Source of the DNA: CAYGZL01 sp964354345
GTDB taxonomy: Bacteria; Chloroflexota; Anaerolineae; Anaerolineales; UBA4823
Direction: 5' to 3'
Assembly (NCBI GenBank): GCA_964354345.1
Contig: CAYGZL010000089.1
Span: 1-21,199, forward strand
Length of the DNA: 21,199 bases
Positions 5,546 through 12,839 of this stretch are shown piece by piece (within the stretch, counting starts at the first letter, position 1; each line of letters starts with the position of its first letter). Under the pieces are notes generated by a model. It did no database searches. It was given only the letters and a program-made list of their open reading frames with translations, and was not told the DNA's origin. The position numbers were made by a program, and so were the translations under genes.

Positions 5546-6643
5546 ATGAAAACCATTCGTTACTTAACAATCTTCTTGTTAGCCAGTTTGCTGCTGACCG
5601 CCTGTTCATCGGCATCTGTCCAGCCATCCACAACAGCGACTGCGCCCGTCTTGGAAACAACCTTGCCTTCCCAGGCCTCGGGAGTGTTGCGCGTGTTGAC
5701 CCACGACTCGTTTGCGGTGAGTGAATCCGTTGTGGTCGCTTTCGAGCAGCAATTCAACGCTAAAATCCGGTTTATCAAAGGTGGGGATGCTGGCACAGCC
5801 TTAAACAAGGCAATCCTTTCGAAAAACAATCCCCTGGCGGATGTCTTCTATGGGGTAGATAACACCTTCCTCAGCCGGGCGTTGAATGAGGGCATCTTTG
5901 AGCCCTATCGTTCAACCGGATTGGCAGCTATCCCGGCTGAATACCAGCTTGACCCACAAGCCCGTGCCCTGCCAGTTGATTATGGCGATGTATGCCTCAA
6001 TTATGACCAGAGCTGGTTCACCGCAAAGAGTATCCAGCCACCACAGAGCCTGGAAGATTTAATTAAACCGGAATACAAGGATCTGGTGGTGGTTGAAAAT
6101 CCGGCTACCTCATCGCCCGGATTGGCCTTCTTGCTGACGACGATCGGCCACTTTGGCGAAAGTAAGTACCTGGATTACTGGGAAAACCTGGTTCAAAACC
6201 AGGTCAAAGTCGTCAACGACTGGGAGATCGCCTATAATGCCGAATTCAGCCACAACGGTGGAACCCGCCCGATCGTCGTCTCTTATAGCTCCAGCCCGGC
6301 CTTCGAGATCATCTACGCCACCACACCGATATCCCTTCCGACCACTGCCGCCGTTGTCGGTCCAGAAACTTGCTTCCGCCAGATTGAGTTTGTCGGGATT
6401 TTAAAAGGCGCTCATAACCGTGACCTGGCTGAAAAGTGGGTGGATTTCATGCTTTCCACTACCTTCCAGGAGGATATGCCCGCTCAGATGTTTGTCTTCC
6501 CGGTCAATCCGCAGGCTAAACTGGACGAGACATTCCGAAAATTCCTGGCTATCCCAGACAAACCTGCCATAGTGGATCCAGCGCTGATCGCTGCCAGGCG
6601 CGAACAGTGGATCCAGGACTGGACTTCAGCCGTCCTACGGTGA
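5546..6643 (+). CDS. thiB: thiamine ABC transporter substrate-binding lipoprotein
   Basis: Captures thiamine (or its phosphates) outside the membrane and delivers it to ThiP/ThiQ. It has 365 residues. The lipoprotein signal MKTIRYLTIFLLASLLLTAC has its lipobox Cys at 20, followed by a Ser/Thr/Ala-rich linker. The mature part reads LRVLTHDSFAVSESVVVAFE, ADVFYGVDNTFLSRAL and VDYGDVCLNYD, then NDWEIAYNAEF and IVVSYSSSPAFEI. These align by eye with E. coli TbpA/ThiB (TYDSFA, ADVVLGLDNN, SYTTSPAY). The start at 5546 has an SD CTGGAGG with 5-nt spacing. An in-frame upstream ATG at 5501 lies inside thiN and would spoil the signal peptide. The stop overlaps the thiP GTG start as GTGA. An iron-binding family member is possible but less likely given the riboswitch and thiN. 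Confidence 0.88.
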   Translation: MKTIRYLTIFLLASLLLTACSSASVQPSTTATAPVLETTLPSQASGVLRVLTHDSFAVSESVVVAFEQQFNAKIRFIKGGDAGTALNKAILSKNNPLADVFYGVDNTFLSRALNEGIFEPYRSTGLAAIPAEYQLDPQARALPVDYGDVCLNYDQSWFTAKSIQPPQSLEDLIKPEYKDLVVVENPATSSPGLAFLLTTIGHFGESKYLDYWENLVQNQVKVVNDWEIAYNAEFSHNGGTRPIVVSYSSSPAFEIIYATTPISLPTTAAVVGPETCFRQIEFVGILKGAHNRDLAEKWVDFMLSTTFQEDMPAQMFVFPVNPQAKLDETFRKFLAIPDKPAIVDPALIAARREQWIQDWTSAVLR

Positions 6644-8409
6644 ACGAGCCTGATCTCCCTCAAATGCACCGACCAGGGAAGCGCCTTGGAAGGGTAGCTC
6701 CGTTCATTCCGCTTCTACTTTGGGCTGCTCCATTAGCCTTCCTGCTGTTGTTTTACTTCTACCCGCTGAGCATCATCTTGCAAGCCAGCTTTGCGCGCAG
6801 CGCAAGTGGATTGGCAGCGCCGTTCATCCAGGTTTTCAGGGACGCATCCCTGCGCGGCGTACTTGCTTTCACCTTTGGACAGGCGATCCTATCCACTGCG
6901 CTAACCTTGCTGGTCGGATTGCCCGGAGCCTATCTGCTGGCGCGATATGAGTTCCGCGGTAAAGCCTTATTCCGGGCGCTGACCGGTATCCCTTTTGTTT
7001 TACCCACTCTGGTGGTAGCGGCGGCTTTTGACGCCCTGTTGGGGCCGCGCGGTTGGATCAACCTGGGACTGATGAACTTGTTTGGACTGGTTAATCCACC
7101 GATCCAATTCACTAATACCCTGATAGCCATCCTGACCGCCCATGTCTTCTACAATACGACGATCGTGCTGCGCACCGTGGGCGACTTTTGGTCGCACCTG
7201 GATCCTCGCCTGGGTCAGGTGGCTGAGACACTCGGCGCGACGCCCTGGCAAAGGTTGCGACGTATCACCCTGCCATTGCTGATGCCAGCCATCCTCACTG
7301 CCGCCAGCCTGGTTTTCATCTTCGACTTCACCTCTTTTGGGGTCATCCTGGTGTTAGGCGGACCGCGCTTCGCCACCCTGGAAGTAGAAATTTACTATCA
7401 AACGATCAGCCTGTTTAACCTACCGTTGGCCGGGGCGCTATCCGTAATTCAACTGGCGTGTTGTCTGGCCCTGACCAGCCTGTATACCCGGCTATCCAAC
7501 CGCCTATCGCGGCCACTTAACCTGCGTCCGCAGCAGTTCACCCAACGCCTGCTTGTGAACTGGCGCAGCCGCTTACTGGCAGGCCTGTTGCTTGCCCTGT
7601 TGCTGGGCTTGATGACCGCGCCATTGGCTGCGCTGGTAAGCCGCTCAGTCACCCGCCTGGAGAGCCAGGTCCGGGCGGTCCGCCCTGAGAACGCTGACAC
7701 GGGGAGCAGCGGTTTCACTCTGGATTATTACCGGGAGTTATCAGTCAATCGCCGGCAATCGCTTTTCTATGCTTCCCCGGCGACTTCGATCGCCATCTCT
7801 CTAGGATACGCCGCGATTACCGTCACCCTGGCGCTATTGCTGGGTTTCCCCGCTGCCTGGGCACTGGCGCGCGACAGCCAGAGCCGGTTGAACCGCTGGT
7901 TGGACCCACTGCTGATGTTACCGCTCGGCACCTCCGCCGTCACCCTGGGTTTGGGCTTTATCCTGGCGCTCGACCAGCCACCGCTCGATTTACGCGCCTC
8001 TCCCCTGTTGATTCCACTGGCCCACACCCTGGTCGCCTTTCCCTTTGTGGTGCGCAGCCTGGCGCCTGCCCTGCGCAGCATCCGCCCGCGTTTACGCCAG
8101 GCTGCTCAGGTACTCGGTGCCTCGCCCTGGAAAACCTTTCGCCACGTGGACTTGCCCATGATCGGACGGGCGGTGCTGGTGGCAGCAACCTTCGCCTTCA
8201 CCATCTCGATCGGTGAGTTTGGGGCAACCGCATTGATCGCCCGCCCTGAATACCCGACCATCCCCCTGGCGATTTACCGACTGCTTGGTCAACCTGGTGC
8301 GTTAAACTATGGTCAGGCGTTGGCATTGAGCAGCTTGCTGGCGCTTGTTACGGGTGTTTCTTTACTGACTATCGAACGCTTGCGTGTCGCGGATGTCGGT
8401 GAGTTTTGA
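6640..8409 (+). CDS. thiP: thiamine ABC transporter permease, two fused permease domains
   Basis: Membrane channel of the thiamine importer, 589 residues, slightly longer than E. coli ThiP (about 536). A short cytoplasmic N-terminus rich in Arg/Lys leads to TM1 (PFIPLLLWAAPLAFLLLFYF). Two BPD_transp_1 modules follow, each with an EAA loop that docks on the ATPase: AETLGATPWQRLRRITLPLL (about 195-214) and AQVLGASPWKTFRHVDLPMI (about 489-508). About twelve hydrophobic segments are visible, with a soluble linker near 325-375. The GTG at 6640 overlaps the thiB stop by 4 nt (GTGA), implying translational coupling. GTG 6607 (inside thiB) and ATG 6664 are alternatives with no better SD. A 35-nt gap separates it from thiQ. 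Confidence 0.88.
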   Translation: MNEPDLPQMHRPGKRLGRVAPFIPLLLWAAPLAFLLLFYFYPLSIILQASFARSASGLAAPFIQVFRDASLRGVLAFTFGQAILSTALTLLVGLPGAYLLARYEFRGKALFRALTGIPFVLPTLVVAAAFDALLGPRGWINLGLMNLFGLVNPPIQFTNTLIAILTAHVFYNTTIVLRTVGDFWSHLDPRLGQVAETLGATPWQRLRRITLPLLMPAILTAASLVFIFDFTSFGVILVLGGPRFATLEVEIYYQTISLFNLPLAGALSVIQLACCLALTSLYTRLSNRLSRPLNLRPQQFTQRLLVNWRSRLLAGLLLALLLGLMTAPLAALVSRSVTRLESQVRAVRPENADTGSSGFTLDYYRELSVNRRQSLFYASPATSIAISLGYAAITVTLALLLGFPAAWALARDSQSRLNRWLDPLLMLPLGTSAVTLGLGFILALDQPPLDLRASPLLIPLAHTLVAFPFVVRSLAPALRSIRPRLRQAAQVLGASPWKTFRHVDLPMIGRAVLVAATFAFTISIGEFGATALIARPEYPTIPLAIYRLLGQPGALNYGQALALSSLLALVTGVSLLTIERLRVADVGEF

Positions 8410-8444
8410 CCAATTTTTGATCCAGATTAAATGGGTTACACATT

Positions 8445-9566
8445 ATGAATGGCTTGAGCATTAATGACATCCACAAAACCTTTCCTACCACTACCCCTGA
8501 ACACAGCCAGAACCGGGCTTTATGCGGCGTATCTTTCGAGGCGCCTGGGGGGCAAATTACCGCTGTGCTTGGACCGAGTGGTTGTGGAAAATCCACGCTT
8601 TTGAATATCGTCGCTGGTTTAGAAGTCCCTGACCAGGGGGATATCCTTTGGGACGATGTCTCCTTGAAAGAAATCCCGGCTTACCAGCGTGGCTTCGGGC
8701 TGATGTTTCAAGATTTTGCCCTCTTCCCGCACATGAATGTCTTTGATAATGTCGCCTTTGGTTTGCAGATGGCGCGCCAATCCCGAGAGGCCATCCAAAC
8801 CAGGATCAAGGAAGTGCTGGAACTGGTTGGTCTGCCCGGTTTCGAACGTAGAGATGTGAATCGCCTGTCCGGCGGCGAGCAGCAACGGGTGGCATTGGCG
8901 CGTGCCCTGGCGCCCCGCCCACGCTTGCTGATGCTGGATGAACCATTGGGTGCACTCGACCGCCTGCTGCGCGAACGCCTGGTGAATGATCTGCGGGGCA
9001 TCTTACGTGGCAGTACCCAAACTGCCTTGTATATTACCCACGACCAGGAAGAGGCATTTGCGCTGGCCGATCGGGTGGTGGTGATGAACGCCGGTCAGAT
9101 CGAGCAAATTGGCGTGCCCGAAGCCATCTATCGCCAGCCGGCCAGCCTGTTTGTTGCTCAGTTCTTAGGGATGAGCAACTTGCTGGTGGGTAATATCCAA
9201 CGCGGTCGGGTTGAAAAAGGTGAAACAGAATGGATCGCCCTGACAACCCTGGGACGGCTGCCCCTGACGAATCCACCGGCTGATTTACGACCTGGCGCAG
9301 CCACCATTCTGCTCCGCTCGGAGGCCGCTCGACTTGGACAGGTCAGCGACTTTAGATTGTCAGGAGTGATCCGGGACCAATCTTTTCGTGGCAGCACATG
9401 CCACATCCTCTTTGAAGTCCTCAAAACAAATATTGGGAGCCCATTGAATGGATTACATAATGTGACCCTGGCGTTTGATATCGCCTGTAACGACACCCTG
9501 CCTGCCATCGGCGAAACCATCTGGCTTAGCCTGGAGACGGAGCATGCGGTGTTGGTGTTCCAATAA
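8445..9566 (+). CDS. thiQ: ABC transporter ATPase of the thiamine importer
   Basis: Drives uptake through ThiP by hydrolysing ATP on the cytoplasmic face. It has 373 residues. Motifs are Walker A GPSGCGKST (43-51), the Q-loop with Gln89 in MFQDFALFPHMNV, signature LSGGEQQRVALARAL (141-155), Walker B LLMLDEP (161-167), the D-loop GALDR, and the H-loop His199 in YITHDQEEA. The C-terminal ~140 residues form a TOBE-type regulatory region ending in FRGSTCHILFEV and TIWLSLETEHAVLVF. This is the PotA/CysA/FbpC layout, not the compact 232-residue E. coli ThiQ, so the symbol rests on its operon position. The SD before ATG 8445 is weak, and coupling to thiP translation is plausible. It is the last gene of the riboswitch-controlled operon. 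Confidence 0.85.
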   Translation: MNGLSINDIHKTFPTTTPEHSQNRALCGVSFEAPGGQITAVLGPSGCGKSTLLNIVAGLEVPDQGDILWDDVSLKEIPAYQRGFGLMFQDFALFPHMNVFDNVAFGLQMARQSREAIQTRIKEVLELVGLPGFERRDVNRLSGGEQQRVALARALAPRPRLLMLDEPLGALDRLLRERLVNDLRGILRGSTQTALYITHDQEEAFALADRVVVMNAGQIEQIGVPEAIYRQPASLFVAQFLGMSNLLVGNIQRGRVEKGETEWIALTTLGRLPLTNPPADLRPGAATILLRSEAARLGQVSDFRLSGVIRDQSFRGSTCHILFEVLKTNIGSPLNGLHNVTLAFDIACNDTLPAIGETIWLSLETEHAVLVFQ

Positions 9567-9630
9567 AACGATACCATGATTGTATACAAAGTCGTCATGG
9601 TCTGCGCTGGAGGAACTACGGAATAACTTC

Positions 9631-10515
9631 CTAACCAAATTTAATGCCATCCCAGGAGCCAGTCAACAGGAAGCGCACTGCTTCGAGTAAGATGATTTGA
9701 ACCAGGGCGATCCCGAAACCACTGATCAGTGGGAAGAAGAGCCCAATCCACTTTTGATAGCGGTTTTCTTTGCGGAAAAGGATCAGCCCAACCATGGTAT
9801 ACACCAGGGTCAAGACGATGAACACGGTGATGGTGGTCAGGAAAGCCAACACCAGGAGCAATGCAGGAAAACCGGACAGCAGCGCGGCATCCAATATAGC
9901 GACCAACACCACCAACCCGGCCATTGCTTTACCGTCGGATAAGGCCGGTCGATTTTCCCAATCTCGCCAGGCAGTCTGCCCAAACGCTGGATAAAGGAAA
10001 GCTGCCATCACCAGACCCATGCCACTGCCAGTGATGGTGCGTAACCAGTTGTGGGGTTCATAAAAGGAAGGCGCACTGCTAAAGATCTCCAGGTGGAAAA
10101 AAGAGTTTATTCCATCCACGGCAAACGCCAGTGTCAAAAAGCCAAAGATGATCCACAGGCGCACAGGTGGAAAACCTCCCAACCGCCGACCACGCATGAC
10201 CTGGAAACACAAACCAGCTAACACCCCCAGGTACATCCCCGAGCAACGAGCACACAACGGCAGTGGGCGATCTTCAATTAGTAAAGACCGGACGACGATG
10301 CGATGGCAGACGGCGTAGCCGACCGCGTCGGCTTTGCCCAACCAACCGGAGGGCGTGTTGAGCAACCAGCCGAAAAACAACAGTCCAACTGCGAACAGTA
10401 CCCCACCTTTCCACGGCGCGTTGCGGACCTTGCGGAACAAGGACGAGATGTTCGTTCCATCACTAATGTGTGGTTGTTTTGGCAACGGTTGGGATTGAGA
10501 ACGCAGGTCAGGCAT
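9631..10515 (-). CDS. DUF2085 membrane protein
   Basis: Integral membrane protein of 294 residues and unknown function. It carries the DUF2085 hallmark: YAVCHRIVVRS (Cys70-His71), then LPLCARCSGMYLG (Cys88, Cys91) at the start of a membrane helix. The CH...CxxC arrangement looks like a metal or redox site close to the membrane, which is inference. DUF2085 proteins are usually near 120 residues. This one is extended by a ~60-residue N-terminus with its own hydrophobic segment and by about four more TM helices, including LVVLVAILDAALLSGFPALL and a final LISGFGIALVQIILLEAVRF. It converges with thiQ (64 nt between stops) and diverges from the DUF3048 gene, so it appears monocistronic. Confidence 0.8.
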   Translation of the reverse strand: MPDLRSQSQPLPKQPHISDGTNISSLFRKVRNAPWKGGVLFAVGLLFFGWLLNTPSGWLGKADAVGYAVCHRIVVRSLLIEDRPLPLCARCSGMYLGVLAGLCFQVMRGRRLGGFPPVRLWIIFGFLTLAFAVDGINSFFHLEIFSSAPSFYEPHNWLRTITGSGMGLVMAAFLYPAFGQTAWRDWENRPALSDGKAMAGLVVLVAILDAALLSGFPALLLVLAFLTTITVFIVLTLVYTMVGLILFRKENRYQKWIGLFFPLISGFGIALVQIILLEAVRFLLTGSWDGIKFG

Positions 10516-10558
10516 GACTGCAATATGTCAGTACTGTCGATATTAAATCTATTGTCAA

Positions 10559-10586
10559 ATTATAGGGATTTCTAGGAATTACGCAA
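10559..10586 (-). promoter_or_regulatory. possible promoter of the DUF2085 gene
   Basis: On the minus strand, TTGCGT (10586-10581) lies 16 bp upstream of a perfect TATAAT (10564-10559). The -35 matches poorly, three of six. Transcription would start near 10552, giving a leader of about 37 nt. Confidence 0.4.
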
Positions 10587-10611
10587 GCATCATTAAGAAA
10601 AGGTGGTTTCG

Positions 10612-10640
10612 TTGGCAAAGAGGCTCATTTGCGGTATGAT
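10612..10640 (+). promoter_or_regulatory. promoter of the DUF3048 lipoprotein gene
   Basis: TTGGCA (10612-10617) and TATGAT (10635-10640) each match the sigma-70 hexamers at five of six positions with a 17-bp spacer. The transcript would start near 10647, just upstream of the SD AAGGAG (10661-10666). Confidence 0.75.
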
Positions 10641-10675
10641 AGTTGATTGGTTTATAACTAAAGGAGAAAGTGAGT

Positions 10676-11956
10676 ATGATTTACGGTTACACCCGACGAA
10701 TTTCGATATTGGTGCTGGTGGCAGTCTTGCTCAGCGCCTGCCAGATTGGTATTCCAAATCCCCAGGCAACTGCCACAACTCTTAATTTTACCGGCACCAT
10801 CCAACCCCTATCAAGCACGGCGAGTCCCTCTACCACCTCCACAGAAACCCCAACCCTGACGGAGCAACCGCCTACGGCTACTAATATTGCATCTACAGCT
10901 ACTCACGTAGCGCCGACCGCCACCCTTCCACCCACTGCGACCAGCGGCCCAATCGTGAATGGTCCGAATAATTTCCCGAGTGGAGTCAATCCGTTAACCG
11001 GCTTGAAAGTCACGGATGCGAAGTTATTAGATCGTCGCCCGATGGCAATTAAAATCCAGCTTTTCCCACGTGGGCAACGGCCTGCCTGGGGCATCTCTCT
11101 GGCTGATCTGGTTTTCGACTATTACCAGAATAATGGCCTGACGCGCCTTACTGCAGTTTTCTACGGCAACGACGCCAAGCAGGTTGGCCCAATCCGCTCA
11201 GCGCGCATATTCGACGCCAGTATTATCCGCATGTATAAGACTGTTTTTGCCTTTGGCGGCGCCGACCAACGCATCCTGACGCGTTTCTTCAGTGCTGAGT
11301 TCTATGACCGGTTGATCCTGGAGGGTAACCAAAATTGTCCACCAATGTGCCGGATTGATCCCAATGGCTATAATTATCTGGTTACCAACACCACCGAATT
11401 GAGCAAGTACGTGACAGACAAGAAAATCAGCAACACCCGGCAGAACCTGGATGGGATGTCGTTCAACAGCCTGACACCCTCCGGTGGCCAACCGGGCAAA
11501 CAGGCCCTCCTACACTTTTCGATCAGCGCCTATGTTCGTTGGGACTATAACGCCGCCAGTGGACGCTACCTGCGTTTCCAGGATAACGTGGAATCGAGTT
11601 CTCCTCAGGATGAAGTCTTTACACCTTTTCTGGACCGTCTGACTGACCAGCAAGTCGCAGCCGATAACGTAGTGGTGCTGTTACTGCTACACGAGGGAAT
11701 CAACCAAAGCGGTGGGAATGAGATTGTTGATATACAGCTCAGCGGCAGTGGACCGGCGTACGCTTACCGGGATGGGCAAGTGTATAAAGTGAACTGGAAT
11801 CGTCCAAGCAACGATGCAGCCTTATTCCTGACATTTCCGGATGGCAAGCCGTATCCTTTCAAACCCGGTAACACCTGGTTTGAGGTGATTGGACAATATT
11901 CGAAAGTTGAGCAAAAAGACGCTGGCATATTACGCTTCGTGTTTGGCATTCCTTAA
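10676..11956 (+). CDS. DUF3048-domain lipoprotein
   Basis: Secreted lipoprotein of 426 residues related to B. subtilis YerB, function unknown. The signal is MIYGYTRRISILVLVAVLLSAC with lipobox Cys22. A Thr/Ser/Pro-rich tether of about 70 residues (for example THVAPTATLPPTATSG) follows, typical of Chloroflexi surface proteins. The first DUF3048 domain shows NPLTGLKV, RRPMAIKI, WGISLADLVFDYY and KQVGPIRSARIFD. A C-terminal domain (from FSISAYVRWDYNAASGRYLR) ends in GKPYPFKPGNTWFEVIG. Start: AAGGAG precedes GTG 10670 by 3 nt and ATG 10676 by 9 nt, so the ATG is chosen. It is followed after 32 nt by a membrane-anchored helical protein, probably co-transcribed. Confidence 0.87.
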   Translation: MIYGYTRRISILVLVAVLLSACQIGIPNPQATATTLNFTGTIQPLSSTASPSTTSTETPTLTEQPPTATNIASTATHVAPTATLPPTATSGPIVNGPNNFPSGVNPLTGLKVTDAKLLDRRPMAIKIQLFPRGQRPAWGISLADLVFDYYQNNGLTRLTAVFYGNDAKQVGPIRSARIFDASIIRMYKTVFAFGGADQRILTRFFSAEFYDRLILEGNQNCPPMCRIDPNGYNYLVTNTTELSKYVTDKKISNTRQNLDGMSFNSLTPSGGQPGKQALLHFSISAYVRWDYNAASGRYLRFQDNVESSSPQDEVFTPFLDRLTDQQVAADNVVVLLLLHEGINQSGGNEIVDIQLSGSGPAYAYRDGQVYKVNWNRPSNDAALFLTFPDGKPYPFKPGNTWFEVIGQYSKVEQKDAGILRFVFGIP

Positions 11957-11988
11957 TTTATTTCATACGATTCCTGGGAGTTGTCAAT

Positions 11989-12783
11989 ATGAAACGCATT
12001 CTGAAGAGTCTGTTGGGATTATTTGTTTTGGTTATCGGGTTGGCGGGTATCGCCGTGGCAATCCTGATCAGCCTGTTTATCTGGAACCAGCGCGCCGTCG
12101 CCGTACAGTCGATCGACAGCCGGTTGGAATTGGTAAATCAGGCGTTGACCACCACAGACCAAACGTTAAGCATCATCAAAGGGTCGCTGCAAGCTACATT
12201 AATCGGACTGATTAGTGCGCAAGAAGCGATTTCGTCCACAGCAGTTACTATGGCCAGCGTTGACCCACTCGTCAACTCGGCTACAAGCTTGCTGCGTGAT
12301 GACCTACCCAAGACACTCAAAGCCGCTCAGAGCTCCCTGGAGAGCGCCCAGACCAGCGCCAAGATGATGGATAATGTGCTACGAGCGTTGACAATTTTTA
12401 ACCCGGACCTGTACAATCCACCGCTTCCCCTAGATGGGGCTCTCAAACAACTGGCTGACAGCCTGAATGGCTTGCCCGAAGCCCTGGCCGAAGATTCACA
12501 GAACCTGGAAAACACTCGGTCAAGTCTACAAACCACACAGCAAAGCGTTCGGGCAATCGCAACGAACCTGACCGGTGTGAAGACAGAACTGAATCAATAC
12601 GAGACAATGATCGGTCAATTCCGAACCCAGAACCTGGTCCTGCAGGTGCAAATCGCAGAAATTCAAACAAGCCTGCCCGAGACCATCCGCCTCATCGCTT
12701 GGGGAGCCATTTTCTTACTCGGTTGGGTTGCCCTGGCGCACCTGGGTCTGGTAATCCAGGGTTTCCAGATTTTGTTGAGTTAA
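11989..12783 (+). CDS. membrane-anchored long-helix protein of unknown function
   Basis: I do not recognise a named family for this 264-residue protein. An N-terminal membrane helix (about 9-32, LFVLVIGLAGIAVAILISLF) and a C-terminal one (about 234-257, LIAWGAIFLLGWVALAHLGL) flank about 200 residues rich in Gln, Ser, Thr, Leu and Ala. These have heptad-like patterning predicting long helices or coiled coil, including SIDSRLELVNQALTTTDQ, TLKAAQSSLESAQTSAKMMD and SLQTTQQSVRAIATNLTGVK. One helical break lies at FNPDLYNPPLPLDG. The pattern loosely recalls methyl-accepting or apolipoprotein-like helical bundles, but no signalling tip is visible. The SD GGGAG lies 8 nt before the ATG. It probably shares the transcript of the DUF3048 lipoprotein, so the two may act together at the cell envelope. 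Confidence 0.75.
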   Translation: MKRILKSLLGLFVLVIGLAGIAVAILISLFIWNQRAVAVQSIDSRLELVNQALTTTDQTLSIIKGSLQATLIGLISAQEAISSTAVTMASVDPLVNSATSLLRDDLPKTLKAAQSSLESAQTSAKMMDNVLRALTIFNPDLYNPPLPLDGALKQLADSLNGLPEALAEDSQNLENTRSSLQTTQQSVRAIATNLTGVKTELNQYETMIGQFRTQNLVLQVQIAEIQTSLPETIRLIAWGAIFLLGWVALAHLGLVIQGFQILLS

Positions 12784-12796
12784 TATCGTTATAGAA

Positions 12797-12829
12797 ACAA
12801 GAAACCGGCTTCCTTGACCGGTGTCTTGT
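12797..12829. terminator. bidirectional terminator between convergent genes
   Basis: Arms ACAAGAAACCGG (12797-12808) and CCGGTGTCTTGT (12818-12829) pair at 11 of 12 positions around a 9-nt loop. It lies between the stop of the plus-strand helical protein and the stop of minus-strand acnA. T-rich runs follow on both sides (GATTTTC on plus, TTGTTTCTATAA on minus), though neither is a long U-tract. Confidence 0.65.
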
Positions 12830-12839
12830 CAATGATTTT

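Noticed and set aside
8431..8448. Mini-ORF (ATG GGT TAC ACA TTA TGA) overlapping the thiQ start as ATGA
   Set aside because: No Shine-Dalgarno and only five residues. It could be a coupling leader but is as likely to be chance.
5546..9566. The ABC importer as an iron or sulfate system (the ATPase has a TOBE-type tail)
   Set aside because: The binding protein matches ThiB motifs, the permease is fused as in ThiP, and the operon starts with a TPP riboswitch and thiN.
9573..9601. Inverted repeat ACCATGA...TCATGGT with an inner TTGTATACAA after thiQ, as a terminator
   Set aside because: The stem is only 7 AT/GC-mixed pairs, the loop is long and no T-run follows. The inner 10-bp palindrome could be chance.
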